In this document: positions 38,301 to 64,000 of the stretch, piece by piece
Numbering within the stretch: position 1 is the first letter of the stretch
Layout of the letters: each line of letters starts with the position of its first letter
Source of the DNA: Burhinus oedicnemus
Lineage: Eukaryota > Chordata > Aves > Charadriiformes > Burhinidae
Direction of reading: 5' to 3'
DNA length: 64,000 nucleotides
Assembly (NCBI GenBank): GCA_008921705.1
Contig: VFFE01006799.1
Span: forward strand, 909,993-973,992
Program-made: the position numbers and the translations under genes
The notes under the pieces: generated by a model
The model's database searches: none
What the model saw: the letters and a program-made list of their open reading frames with translations, nothing else
What the model was told of the DNA's origin: nothing

Positions 38301-39854
38301 TGTTTTCTCACAGAGAAATGCAGGGGGAAAAGAAGTCAGAGTACCATAACTGCTTATTTGGAGAGGTAGCAGTCACACTAAAAGATGATGTTGAACTCTG
38401 AATCTGAAAAATGAGTGCTTGTCTGGAAACACAAAGTTTCTCCTTGGCACCCTGGAGCACCCCTAGACAGACTGAGGACACCCCAGGCCCCTTGTGATGC
38501 ACCTGAAACTGTTTGGGGTCCTGTGACTTTATTGTGGCCCTAGTTGCATCTTCCAGGGAAGAGATTCACCCTGTAGTACACTGGTCTTCGAATAAGTAAT
38601 CTCTATGGAGGGCTTCGCTCCAAGCCTGTAGCAGGGACAGGAGCCATCTGTCTATTCCCACCTGTACCTGCAAGAACAGTCAATGGCCTCAGTGATGTCC
38701 CTGGGCAAATGTGGCAGCTGTCTCAGGTATGGATTCTCCGGCTGTGCCCCTTCCCTGGCATTACTATCCCTACACAAGCCCCTTCCTTTCAAATAAACCA
38801 CAGGACTGTACTTTCTAATTCCGGGGCTTCACGTGGCCATCTGACGGTGAGGCTGGTGGAACAGGGCATCACCCTGAGGTGTTCCAGAAACCACCAAAAC
38901 TCACTGCGGTGTTGCCTGCCAGCTGGAAATGTAAGCAAGCCCCCGGCCTCTTGGATGAATTTATCTGATCAAGACCAATTGCAACATGAAGTAAATTTCC
39001 CAAGCCAACTCCCTTTGCAGCAGAAGAAAACAACCCAAGGCCCAAATGAAGTCAAGTGCGCTGACACTGTACGCAGATCACTGGGAAACATCAAAGTAAG
39101 ATGAAGACTCTTGACTTATATTTTCATATACTTAGCACTTATTAAAAATCTTCAATTATTATTGCAAAAGCAGTTCCATATTAACTGCTGCTTTATGATT
39201 AAGAGATGCTAAGCACTAACTTATGAGTGGTTTTATTTTGCGTTCCATAAGAAATATAGTAAAAAGGGAAATTTTTATTTTCTCGATTGGTGAGACTTTG
39301 TTAGCCTTTAAAAGTGGCTGTGGCCTGCTACATTTCCCTATTCAGTTGCATTTTAAAAATCAGCATCTTCTACTCACACCTCCTGAGAGACAACAGCAGA
39401 ACTTTCAAGTTATTGTTGGATGCTGATTTATGTAAGCTCTCAAGCTGCAGTGTATTTATTTTTTCTAGTATTTGTAAAAAACCAACTTTCATATCCCATT
39501 CAGTAGCCTAAACTCCACGCAACACTGCATCAGCAAGGTCCCATGAAATGCTGCCTAACCATGTTTGCCTTTACGAGCACCTCTGATCTGCACGGGGCTC
39601 CTTGCTGTTACATGGGCAGTGAGCTGCAGTGGGAAAACCAGACCATTTCAGCTGCTTATTGATTTTTTTATTTATTTTTTTTTTCATCTCAGTGGAAATC
39701 ATTTGGTACATTGCTAACGTCTGTTACCCTACAAGCATCACCCTGTGTAGCACCTGTGCCTCCAGTGACAGTCACACAGCTATGTGGTCCTATCTGCTCC
39801 CACTGCCGCTGTCCCTGCAGGCGCTGCCCACAGACTACAGCACACTACCCAGTT
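35393..39854 (-). other. Possible distal EGFR 3' UTR or intergenic DNA
   Basis: No coding exon recognised on either strand. Minus-strand AATAAA hexamers occur at 38528-38533 and 39671-39676, so any of several ends is possible. I see no mobile element here. Confidence 0.35.
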
Positions 39855-42616
39855 TTTATTTTTTGCTGCCTATTTTGAGCTGCCAATTTACAAATCACGG
39901 CTTACAGGATGCCTGTTTACCAGAAATACTTTACATTATAGCTGATCCCACCAATATGGAATCTGTACATTTGTATCGAGACTTTGTGGCCCTAAGTCCT
40001 CTTTCCTACTTTTCTCATCAAAAACAATACATTCAAAAAGTGATGCTCTTCCAAACTTACATTGCTTAATTTTTAGAGGAATCTCCCTGTTTCTAGCGAT
40101 GAGTTGCTACTGAATCCCTCCTAAATTGTTATGGGCAAGCATATTAACCTCTATTAAATAATTGTCATGCTACATAATGCTGGTGATACATAATGCTACT
40201 TCTTAGTGGCTTGTTTTAGCTAACACATTAAAAAAAAAAAACGATAAATCCTTTTGTGCAATAGTGTTGGAATGATTCTGCAGGATAATGTGCACTATGT
40301 GATTTTCTAGTGTTCTGCTTGGAGACATAACAGATTTAGCAAATTGAAAATTATCTGTGATTTCTGTTAAGATCTTTTTTTGGTTTTATGTACATTCCTC
40401 CCAGGGCGGTGGGTGGAGAAAAGCAGCGCTGCCTGTGAGTACATGTTGCACGCTTGTGAGAGCAACACAACAAATCTGCTCTCAGGAATGCAAGAAGAAA
40501 TCTGCCACTAATTGGACGTGGGAACTGAATTTTGGTTAGCGTTTAAAATACAAGCCAGTAATACTCAAAGTCAAACACTGCATCCTCCATACCACTGTGC
40601 CTGGGACTTGGTCATGGTGACACAGATGTACCAAACGGGACCGTCTTTGGGTTTTGACCCAATATACTGCTCTACCCTAGACTGCACACACACAAGCTGC
40701 TAATGCATTTTACACCATGTTACTTATAAAAAGGGTCATTTCACATGACCGTTCTTCTTCGTTCCTCAATAAATCTGTAAAAACAACGTTCTCAGGATTT
40801 ACTGCTTGATCCTGGACTCCAGATGCAATACTTAAACTGAAACACATACTGATATATTCAAAACACAGTGGCGGCACAAATTTGACTCCTTCTTGCTACT
40901 TAATATACACTGCATATCCTCTGCAACTCAGCTGCTTATGCTACCTCCAGCAAGTTCCCAACATTCAACTAGTTAGGGACCTTTGTACCAAAATCACCAA
41001 ATGTGCATTTGCCTTCTGATCTAGTGGTTTGATTAAAATAGCACTGCCAAGCTGCTGGTGGGATGTGTCTAAGTTACTGACTAAACTCACACTTTAGGCA
41101 TTTTACTCCTCCTACATTCATAAGAAATGTTAATGATGGAAGAATCTGAAGTTCTGTGTCGCGGGCCCCTGGAAAGAGTAGCTGCTTTTGCTGCTGTGAT
41201 TGGTTTAGACTATGAAGCTAAAATCTCAGCCTTGCCTAGTCTGCCTATTGCACACCGATAACAGAAGATGATGCTGGGTATTTTAAAGAAGCAGTAGGCA
41301 GCCCTGTGTTTCAGAAGAGGAAGATAATATTTGCCATCACTCCAGATTATTCTTCCTGTCCTTAATTCATTCTCACGGCCCCTCCTGCATTGCCAGGATA
41401 TGTAACCCCAAAGAGACAGGTGACCAGCCCCAGGATCTGCCCCATCGTGGTACAGCAATTGGCAGTATCTTGCTTAGAAGTGAGTAAAGTGTAACACTGA
41501 TACACCTCTTTTCTTTGCCAAATGGATAAGGGAAAATGATTTCTGCTCTGAGTCCCTTTAAGAAGGGAAATAAAACTGCTTGGCTAGAGCTACCTGTGTT
41601 TCTCGCCCTAGTCAAGTTTAATTTAGTATAGTTCTTCCAGTCTGTCTTGTGAATGCTCCAATTTGCCACCACTGGCATTTCCTTGACATTTAATTAAAGT
41701 CTGTTAAACATTATTTGACACTTCATTTTTCAGTTACAGCAACATCTTTAACAGTTTTGTTGAAGAAAAGCATTTTGACAACTTGACAGCTGCATAAGGG
41801 ATCAGGAAAAAAAAAAGACTTGTGTTTGACCATCAGAAAACAAACTAGCGAGTACTTTATAACCATGTACAGATGACTTTGAGGTGAGTTCCTCCTGTCA
41901 GTTTTTAGCAGTAGTGGTCAGTAGGTGATGCTTCATGCCATTTTGCTCCTTGTGCTAGTTTTCCCTGGAGCGATCCACTCCATACCGCCCTGGGCAGAAT
42001 CTCCCATACGTCCCCCAGATGCGCTTCTCCTGTTCGTGCCAAGAAGCAGTATATGGAGCCAATTTGTAAAAATCCGGAGATTTGGAATAACTGTTTCTAT
42101 TCCAGGAGTTTTGGAAAACTATTTAGTAACATTATTTTTCTTTTCCTGCTGGTGATCTGAGCACCACAAAGCAGACCAGCAGTACAAGCATCTGATCTTG
42201 TAAAAGATCCAAAAATTCTGTTAGAAACATTTATAAAAATACAGACTGTAGAAAGGAATTTGACTGTACAATGTGTACAGTTCTCAAGTTCATCCCAGAG
42301 TGGTTTCTTACGATGCTACCATCTGAAAATGACAGGAATGCATCCATATTTCTTCTGTCCAGGAAGATCCCACTCCATCCCAACACGCATCCGAATGCAG
42401 GCTATGGGCCTCAGTTATTGCGTGGAAACGGGCAAGGAAAGACCCAAATTACCATCAGATAGACTTTGCAGTTTCAGCCTCCATGCTGAAAAGGGAAGGT
42501 GTGCTTATCCATGCATTGCGGTCGCCATTCGCTCTGAGCAAGAGTCCGTTCTTACAGCAGCCAGGTGGTTCACCAAGAGTCTGGCTTGCCTCGCTGCAAG
42601 AAGAAATTCTCTGTGG
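39855..42616 (-). other. EGFR: EGFR 3' UTR (end uncertain)
   Basis: This directly follows the EGFR stop codon and must begin the 3' UTR. The left limit used is a minus-strand AATAAA followed by more A (39855-39860), about 2.75 kb past the stop; earlier ATTAAA variants and more distal AATAAA hexamers also exist. A plus-strand frame within it (41928-42155) starts with a hydrophobic, signal-like stretch but is probably chance. Confidence 0.5.
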
Positions 42617-42993
42617 TCATGCCGAGGCCTCAATGTATTCACTTTTTGGTGCTGCTACCCTCAAGTACTCTGGGTTCTCTGCTGCAGGAACTTTCAAGAG
42701 ACCGTTAGGTTTGGTTTCCTTCGGTAAGAAGTCCTGCTGGTAGTCAGGATTGTCCAGATTTATTTGGTGGTTGCCCGCCTGGATCCAGTAAGGAGAGCTC
42801 TCAAAGACTGTCTTGGCCAGTGGAGACTGGTTGGTATTGAGATACTCGGGGTTGTCCACAGCTGTGCTGTGTGAATTCTGGTAGCTGGAGTCCGTGGGGA
42901 CCTTTGAGTTTGCTGTGAGAGAGAAGTTATTGTAGATTGGATTCTGGATCGCTGAGGCAGATGCTTTCTTGGGCACCAACTGGTTTACATACT
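42617..42993 (-). CDS. EGFR: EGFR last coding exon (human exon 28): C-terminal phosphotyrosine tail
   Basis: This encodes about 125 residues of the autophosphorylation tail that recruits SH2 and PTB adaptors such as GRB2 and SHC. The acceptor is TTTTTATTCCAG; the first two bases complete the Glu of APEYVNQ. Tyrosine sites, in order: PEYVNQ (human Y1068 of the mature protein, GRB2 site), NPIYNN (Y1086), SSYQNS, NPEYLN (Y1114), DNPDYQQ (Y1148, SHC site) and NPEYLR (Y1173). The end is KSEYIEASA and TGA; human ends SEFIGA, so the bird protein is a few residues longer and has an extra Tyr. The frame is intact. Confidence 0.97.
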
Positions 42994-44009
42994 CTGGAAT
43001 AAAAAGAAAATAAAAATGAGAAAGAATGAAAATTAAGACATACAACTAATGCAGCTGTTTGCCTCACTTGAGGTGTAGTTTCAACCCAGCTGCCACTTGT
43101 GCACAGCATCTCACTGAACTTCCCGGAGTCGAAGAGAGCCAAAGGCAGGGACTGCCGCGCTGTAGCACCAAACACACTGCCCTGAAGCTCACCTTCAGGA
43201 ATTTAGTTTGCAAAGCAGCAGAAAGATGGCTTGGACCATGAGACAGCGAGATAGCTACTGCTGATTTTAGTGACCTGTGCGTGGCTATGTCCCTGATACT
43301 GTTCTGAAATTGTAGTCTGTGAGCTTAGCTGCCAGAAGCTGTTTCCTTAGAAAAATGTTTAGAGATGAGGAAAGTGCCTAGAAAATACAGGACTGGGAGT
43401 AACAGACTCCACATTTCACTTCAATGCCATCTCATGCAGGGTCTTTCACCCTTTTTAGCTGTGGCGTATTCTTGGTTGGGTTTTTTTTAAGGACACAAAG
43501 CATCACGAATGCATAACCCAACACCAGGTCCCTTGGTGCTCACTGGCTCGCTCTCGGACCGCCTACGCTGTAAGTCCACGTGAAACCGTAAGCTGCCTTC
43601 TGTGTACCAACATCTGAAAGCAGTGAAACTGTCAGAAAGCTGTTTATATTGCTGAAATGGTTTAAGGGGTGAAACCCATTTTTTAGAAGCTATTTTCGCA
43701 AGTGCAGGGGTGGTAGAAAGCTTTAAACACACAACCACACACGCAAACTCCCCGGCCAGATGGCACACGTGGCAAACATGAGGAACCTGGCTCGTGAAGG
43801 AACTGAAATGAGAGGCAGTCAGAAGCAGCCAGAAAAAGTCTAGGAAAGGGCTATGTGTATGTGTTTCCACTCCCATTTACTGAGCAAAGAAGGTAGAAAG
43901 CATTTGGATTGCTTCCTTTCTACAGAAAAGGAAGGACAACACTTATATTCACAACCAAACAACTTGTGAATGAATGGCTGTGGGATGGAAACACGGGAGA
44001 GGTACTCAC
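42994..44009 (-). other. EGFR: EGFR intron 27
   Basis: GT-AG intron of about 1.0 kb, phase 1. Nothing else recognised inside. Confidence 0.9.
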
Positions 44010-44115
44010 CCGGGGCCGGCAGGAAGCCGTCATCTATGCTGTCCTCCAAGAAAGCACCCGTTGGGTCTGAGCTATACCTCTGGACAAAGCTGTCTTCCCT
44101 CACAGGGTGCCCCTG
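44010..44115 (-). CDS. EGFR: EGFR exon 27: C-terminal tail with CBL-binding site
   Basis: This encodes about 35 residues from [10 protein letters not shown] to GFLPAP. QRYSSDP is the docking site for the ubiquitin ligase CBL (Y1045 of the mature human protein), which drives receptor ubiquitination and degradation. The acceptor is CCAACATAG and the donor GTGAGT, phase 0 in and phase 1 out. It is 106 bases, one codon shorter than the human exon as I recall it (109). The adjacent introns 25 and 26 are only 94 and 100 bases. Confidence 0.95.
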
Positions 44116-44215
44116 CTATGTTGGAAGTAGAGAAAATCAGTATTAAAGGGACTGTTTTGTAGAAGTTGATCCACAAAGGAGAAGTTGCTCCTTTTTTAAA
44201 GATCATCCCACTTAC

Positions 44216-44263
44216 CCCATTCCTGTCAATGCAGGTTGTAGCAGAGTTGTTGCTAGTAGCACT
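44216..44263 (-). CDS. EGFR: EGFR exon 26: 16-codon tail exon
   Basis: A 48-base microexon encoding SATSNNSATTCIDRNG, in phase 0 at both ends, with acceptor TTTTTAAG and donor GTAAGT. Human exon 26 has the same size and a very similar peptide (SATSNNSTVACIDRNG). It is part of the flexible C-terminal tail between the first phosphotyrosine region and the CBL site. Because it is symmetric, skipping would keep the frame. Confidence 0.95.
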
Positions 44264-44357
44264 CTTAAAAAGAGAGAGAAAGAAAATACAGACATTATGA
44301 GAAGCAGATCACTCTTAAAATTGCTTGTCTTGTTTCCACGGAGGAAAAGTTTCATAC

Positions 44358-44525
44358 CAATGAACTCAAGAGAGGAGTGCGGGATGTTGAAGGGCTGTTG
44401 AAAAAGCCCTGGTGTGGCACGAGATACTCATCCGCGTCCACTATATCTTCCATGTCCTCCTCCTCCATCAGGGTACGGTAAAACTTGGAGTCCGTAGGGC
44501 TGGGCAGGTGCATCCTATCATCTCC
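44358..44525 (-). CDS. EGFR: EGFR exon 25: start of the regulatory tail
   Basis: 56 codons, [20 protein letters not shown] onward to SRTPLLSSL, phase 0 at both ends; same size as human (168 bases). It contains the acidic segment [15 protein letters not shown] with the Tyr of DADEYLVP (human mature Y992), a docking site reported for PLC-gamma. It also has the Ser/Thr-rich [10 protein letters not shown] segment, whose dileucine is linked to receptor endocytosis in mammals. The acceptor is TCTCACAG, the donor GTATGA. Confidence 0.96.
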
Positions 44526-58290
<13,765 letters not shown>

Positions 58291-58389
58291 ATCAAGTATT
58301 TCCTTGTTGGCTTTTGGCGATGTAGCCTCTCTCAATTCTTTAATAGCAACCGGAATTTTAACCTTCTCCCCTTCTGGGATCCAAAGTCC
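58291..58389 (-). CDS. EGFR: EGFR exon 19: kinase beta-3 and ATP-anchoring lysine
   Basis: 33 codons, the same as human. [20 protein letters not shown] carries the catalytic Lys of the VAIK motif (human K745) and the ELREA segment that leads into the alpha-C helix. The region before it, [14 protein letters not shown], forms beta-2 and the beta-2/beta-3 turn. The exon peptide appears unchanged from human, a sign of very strong constraint. The acceptor is TTTTTGGTAG, the donor GTAAGT, phase 0 at both ends. Confidence 0.98.
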
Positions 58390-61416
<3,027 letters not shown>

Positions 61417-61558
61417 CTCCCTCTCCTGCAGCAGCCGCCGCAGGGTCCGCTTTCTGACAATGTGGCGCCTCCGCAGGTAAAGGCCGATGCCCAAGCCGAC
61501 CACCACCAGGCACAGGAGACCTCCGACGACGCCAGCTGCGATAGACGGGATTTTGGAG
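61417..61558 (-). CDS. EGFR: EGFR exon 17: transmembrane helix and juxtamembrane A segment
   Basis: 142 bases, the same as human. [13 protein letters not shown] leads into the single membrane-spanning helix, which ends GLGIGLYL. The small-residue pattern AAGVVGG fits the N-terminal GxxxG-like dimer motif. It is followed by the basic [19 protein letters not shown] segment, which binds acidic lipids and calmodulin in mammals; RKRT holds the PKC site (human T654). The first base completes the split Gly codon from exon 16. The acceptor is TGTCTTGCAG, the donor GTGAGC. Local GC is high compared with other exons. Confidence 0.98.
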
Positions 61559-63336
61559 CTGCAAGACAGGAGAGGATGCAGAAACAAAGGAAAACGCTTA
61601 AGTGTAAGATTTAAAAAACAAACCCTATAGAGACTGTACGAAGCCTTAGGTTTTGAACAAACGCATTCCCTAGACATCCACTTAAGCCTCTTTGACATTT
61701 CAGGTATCTTGGGCATCTGTATTTTTAAGTTCCTCATCCAGTGGTTGTATTTATTGGTTTTATTCCTTAAGAAAAAGTGAAGGATCAAAAGAATTGAGCT
61801 GATGTGAGACCATCCTGACTTTTACTATGCTTGGCAGTGAAGATTTCTCCTCCACTGTTCAGCCATCTCTTCCTTCTTCTGCCAATTGTTTCTGCACAGC
61901 CTTCTGCACCTATCATTTTTGTGCCATTTGCTTTGCTGGGTTTCTACTTTTGTCCCATATTTGCAAAGCCCCCTTTAATAAATCAAAGCACTTTTATTCA
62001 TCCTTTAAAACTATTCCTGTGGTGTGTGTCAGGAACTGAGCCTTGCAGAGATGGGCCTGCTAGTATAGACTGGTGATTTTAACATCACAAAGCAGGACAG
62101 AAAAGAAAAGGCTCTCCACACAGATGAGGTATTGACAACTTCGTATGCTTTCTTTTCAAAGCACAGTGGAAGTTACATTGATAGTCTGTCCAGGGAGGCA
62201 GATGACGAGGAGGTTGAAAACCTTCTCCTATATCCTGTTCCTCACTTGAGTTTTTTAATTCCAGTGCTCAGTAATGATTGCGGTGTAATCTGCTTAAAGT
62301 CTTCACTCTTCTCTCAAACTTGCAACTGGAGCTGATCCTCATGGCTTAAGCGAGGGGATTTCTCCTCCCTCTGACAAATCCTTGGAGCACATCAGCATCT
62401 ATAGGCCAGACATGGGCAGCGTGAATGTGATCAGATACACGAAGCACGTGGAGAGAAGGTGGTATCGAGAAGGCATACCCAGTTGCGATACCAGCAATGA
62501 AGCTCACATCTCACCATTATGAGGGGGGCCATGCTCTAAGGGTCATGCTGTACTTCAAATCATTAGCCCTCCCCCACAAGTACAAAATGCCTGAGACCAG
62601 ATAATGTGTGAACCATCCACATTGTATGTACAGATTGCTGCCTGGGTCATTTCAAATTTAAGTTGAAAAGAAAAACCTGTTTTCCAAGGTTGTTTTTTGG
62701 TCTGTACTTAGAGATCCATCACAGCTCTAAGTTGCCCCAGGGATTACTATTAAATAAAGTCACTTTTTAACAGTACTTCTAGGCTGAATTTGTCTTGCCA
62801 TAGCATGACTTTTTGGCCAGAAACTAAATCCCTCTCTCTTAGCCAGAGAAGCCTGCTTGCCTGTTGCATGACCTTGAGCAAGTCATGAGGCCAAACAGTG
62901 CAACCTAAGTTCTAGTGTGAAGAATGAACATCCATCTGTGCACAGAGCGGCTGGAGATGTACAGACCCCCTGGGTCTCTGAGATGAATCCCCTGTAATGC
63001 AGGTAACCATATAAATCCTAAACATATCTCTCTCTGCTACTAGACCTTAATCCTTTCTTTTTCCAGCTCTTCCTTTTGTTCTCCAGTAACAGATCCCAGG
63101 TCTCACCTTGACAAACAAACTGAACAGAACAAGGTTCTGGAGTCTTGTGCCACTAGGAGTATTTCTCAGTTCTTTAAATCATTTTTATAGGTCAAAATCT
63201 GCTTTAATCTGTCACTTCCCTGTACAGAGCTGAAGACCTAACTTTAGTCCCAGCCTTGCAGTGTCCAGCATGGAAATGTAAACATGCATGCATTCTTTTC
63301 AGCTCTGTCGTTAATTGTAGCAAATGAAATACTCAC
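61559..63336 (-). other. EGFR: EGFR intron 16
   Basis: GT-AG intron of about 1.8 kb, phase 2. No other feature recognised. Confidence 0.87.
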
Positions 63337-63372
63337 CCGTTTGGACAGCCTTCAAGACCTGGCCCTTTGCAC
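63337..63372 (-). CDS. EGFR: EGFR exon 16: end of the extracellular region
   Basis: A 36-base microexon reading CKGPGLEGCPNG with split codons at both ends. It is the last piece of the second Cys-rich domain (domain IV) just before the membrane; the two Cys match the human TGPGLEGCPTNG region plus its preceding Cys. It is one codon shorter than the human exon as I recall it (39 bases). The acceptor is TTTTTACAG, the donor GTGAGT. No upstream EGFR exon is visible before the window edge. Confidence 0.94.
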
Positions 63373-64000
63373 CTGTAAAAACAAATGAACGTTGCAAACA
63401 TATTAGCTCTGGCATACATACTCCTATAATTCCAACTAAGAAGAGTGCTACTGATTGAAAAGTCTGTGTTTCAGAGCAGTCCAAGTATTAACATAGGAAT
63501 TTATCATAGTCATACACTCTATTGAATATCAGTCAATGGCCTTGCTCCAAAGTCTTATGTAGAGGCATAGTTATGCTGCATACTCAGTATAGAGAATATT
63601 GTAAAACAACTTGCTATCATGTGGTAGAATGGGGGGAGGACATAGATACAGAAAATTCAAATGGACCTGGATTCCCTGGCTCTGTGTGGACAACTACATC
63701 AGCACAGAAGCTCAAGGCTGACCGTGGAGGAGGACAGAAGTAGCCTCTCCCCTGCACAAGGGCAGAAAGTCACATGGAAATGTGTCGTACCAGACCCTCC
63801 TGCATAATCCTTGTTTCTTGGTAAGTAAAAGATTCAAATTTCCACACTATCTATTGCAATGGAAAACTTGGGTAGCAGACACACTCTCCCATCAGAAAAT
63901 AAGATTTGACAGCACTCCCTTTGGCTATAGTCTGTTAGTATGTGTCCATGATATTTTTCTTTAAGAATCCAAGATCTTAAGTTACTGGTAATGTAAACAG
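63373..64000 (-). other. EGFR: EGFR intron 15 (partial)
   Basis: Sequence upstream of exon 16 up to the window edge. I searched for the Cys-rich exon 15 and did not find it, so the intron exceeds 628 bases. Confidence 0.8.

Noticed and set aside
41928..42155. A plus-strand frame with a signal-peptide-like start (MLHAILLLVLVFPGAIHS)
   Set aside because: It is short, antisense to the EGFR 3' UTR and without a recognisable family. A hydrophobic start alone is weak evidence.

Overview
This is vertebrate nuclear DNA and almost certainly from a bird. Several CR1 LINE copies carry the typical avian 3' tail (repeats of ATTCTATG), intergenic DNA is moderately AT-rich, and a single sharp CpG island is present. 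The protein sequence encoded by the EGFR exons is very close to what is known for chicken EGFR (c-erbB), including its avian-type C-terminus. The exact species cannot be named from the sequence alone.

Layout, all genes on the minus strand. From right to left: (1) positions 63372 down to 42617 hold the 3' half of EGFR, 13 exons that correspond to human exons 16 to 28. They encode the end of the extracellular region, the transmembrane helix, the juxtamembrane segment, the whole tyrosine kinase domain and the phosphotyrosine tail. All splice sites are GT-AG, the phases all join, and there is no stop or frameshift. Upstream exons lie beyond the right edge. (2) From 42616 leftward is the EGFR 3' UTR; its end cannot be fixed. 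(3) Roughly 8.3 to 35 kb is intergenic DNA with no convincing gene. It holds several CR1 insertions of different age, simple repeats and one 20-base assembly gap (32096-32115). (4) A CpG island at about 6.4-8.3 kb contains the promoter and first coding exon of LANCL2 (6831-7034). (5) Positions 1-6830 are the start of LANCL2 intron 1; the other LANCL2 exons lie beyond the left edge.

The tandem EGFR-then-LANCL2 order on one strand matches the human 7p11.2 arrangement, so this is a conserved syntenic block. EGFR is a plasma-membrane receptor tyrosine kinase; LANCL2 is a LanC-like protein, N-myristoylated in mammals. They are neighbours, and nothing here shows that they act in one pathway.

I did not find a convincing new biological system. 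The items most worth a second look are a 35-codon ORF with a basic N-terminus and a hydrophobic C-terminus upstream of LANCL2 on the same strand, a tail-to-tail pair of CR1 elements, two near-identical direct CR1 copies about 13 kb apart, and the extra C-terminal tyrosine in avian EGFR. Exon positions were read by eye from splice motifs and reading frame; human exon sizes and residue numbers are from memory.
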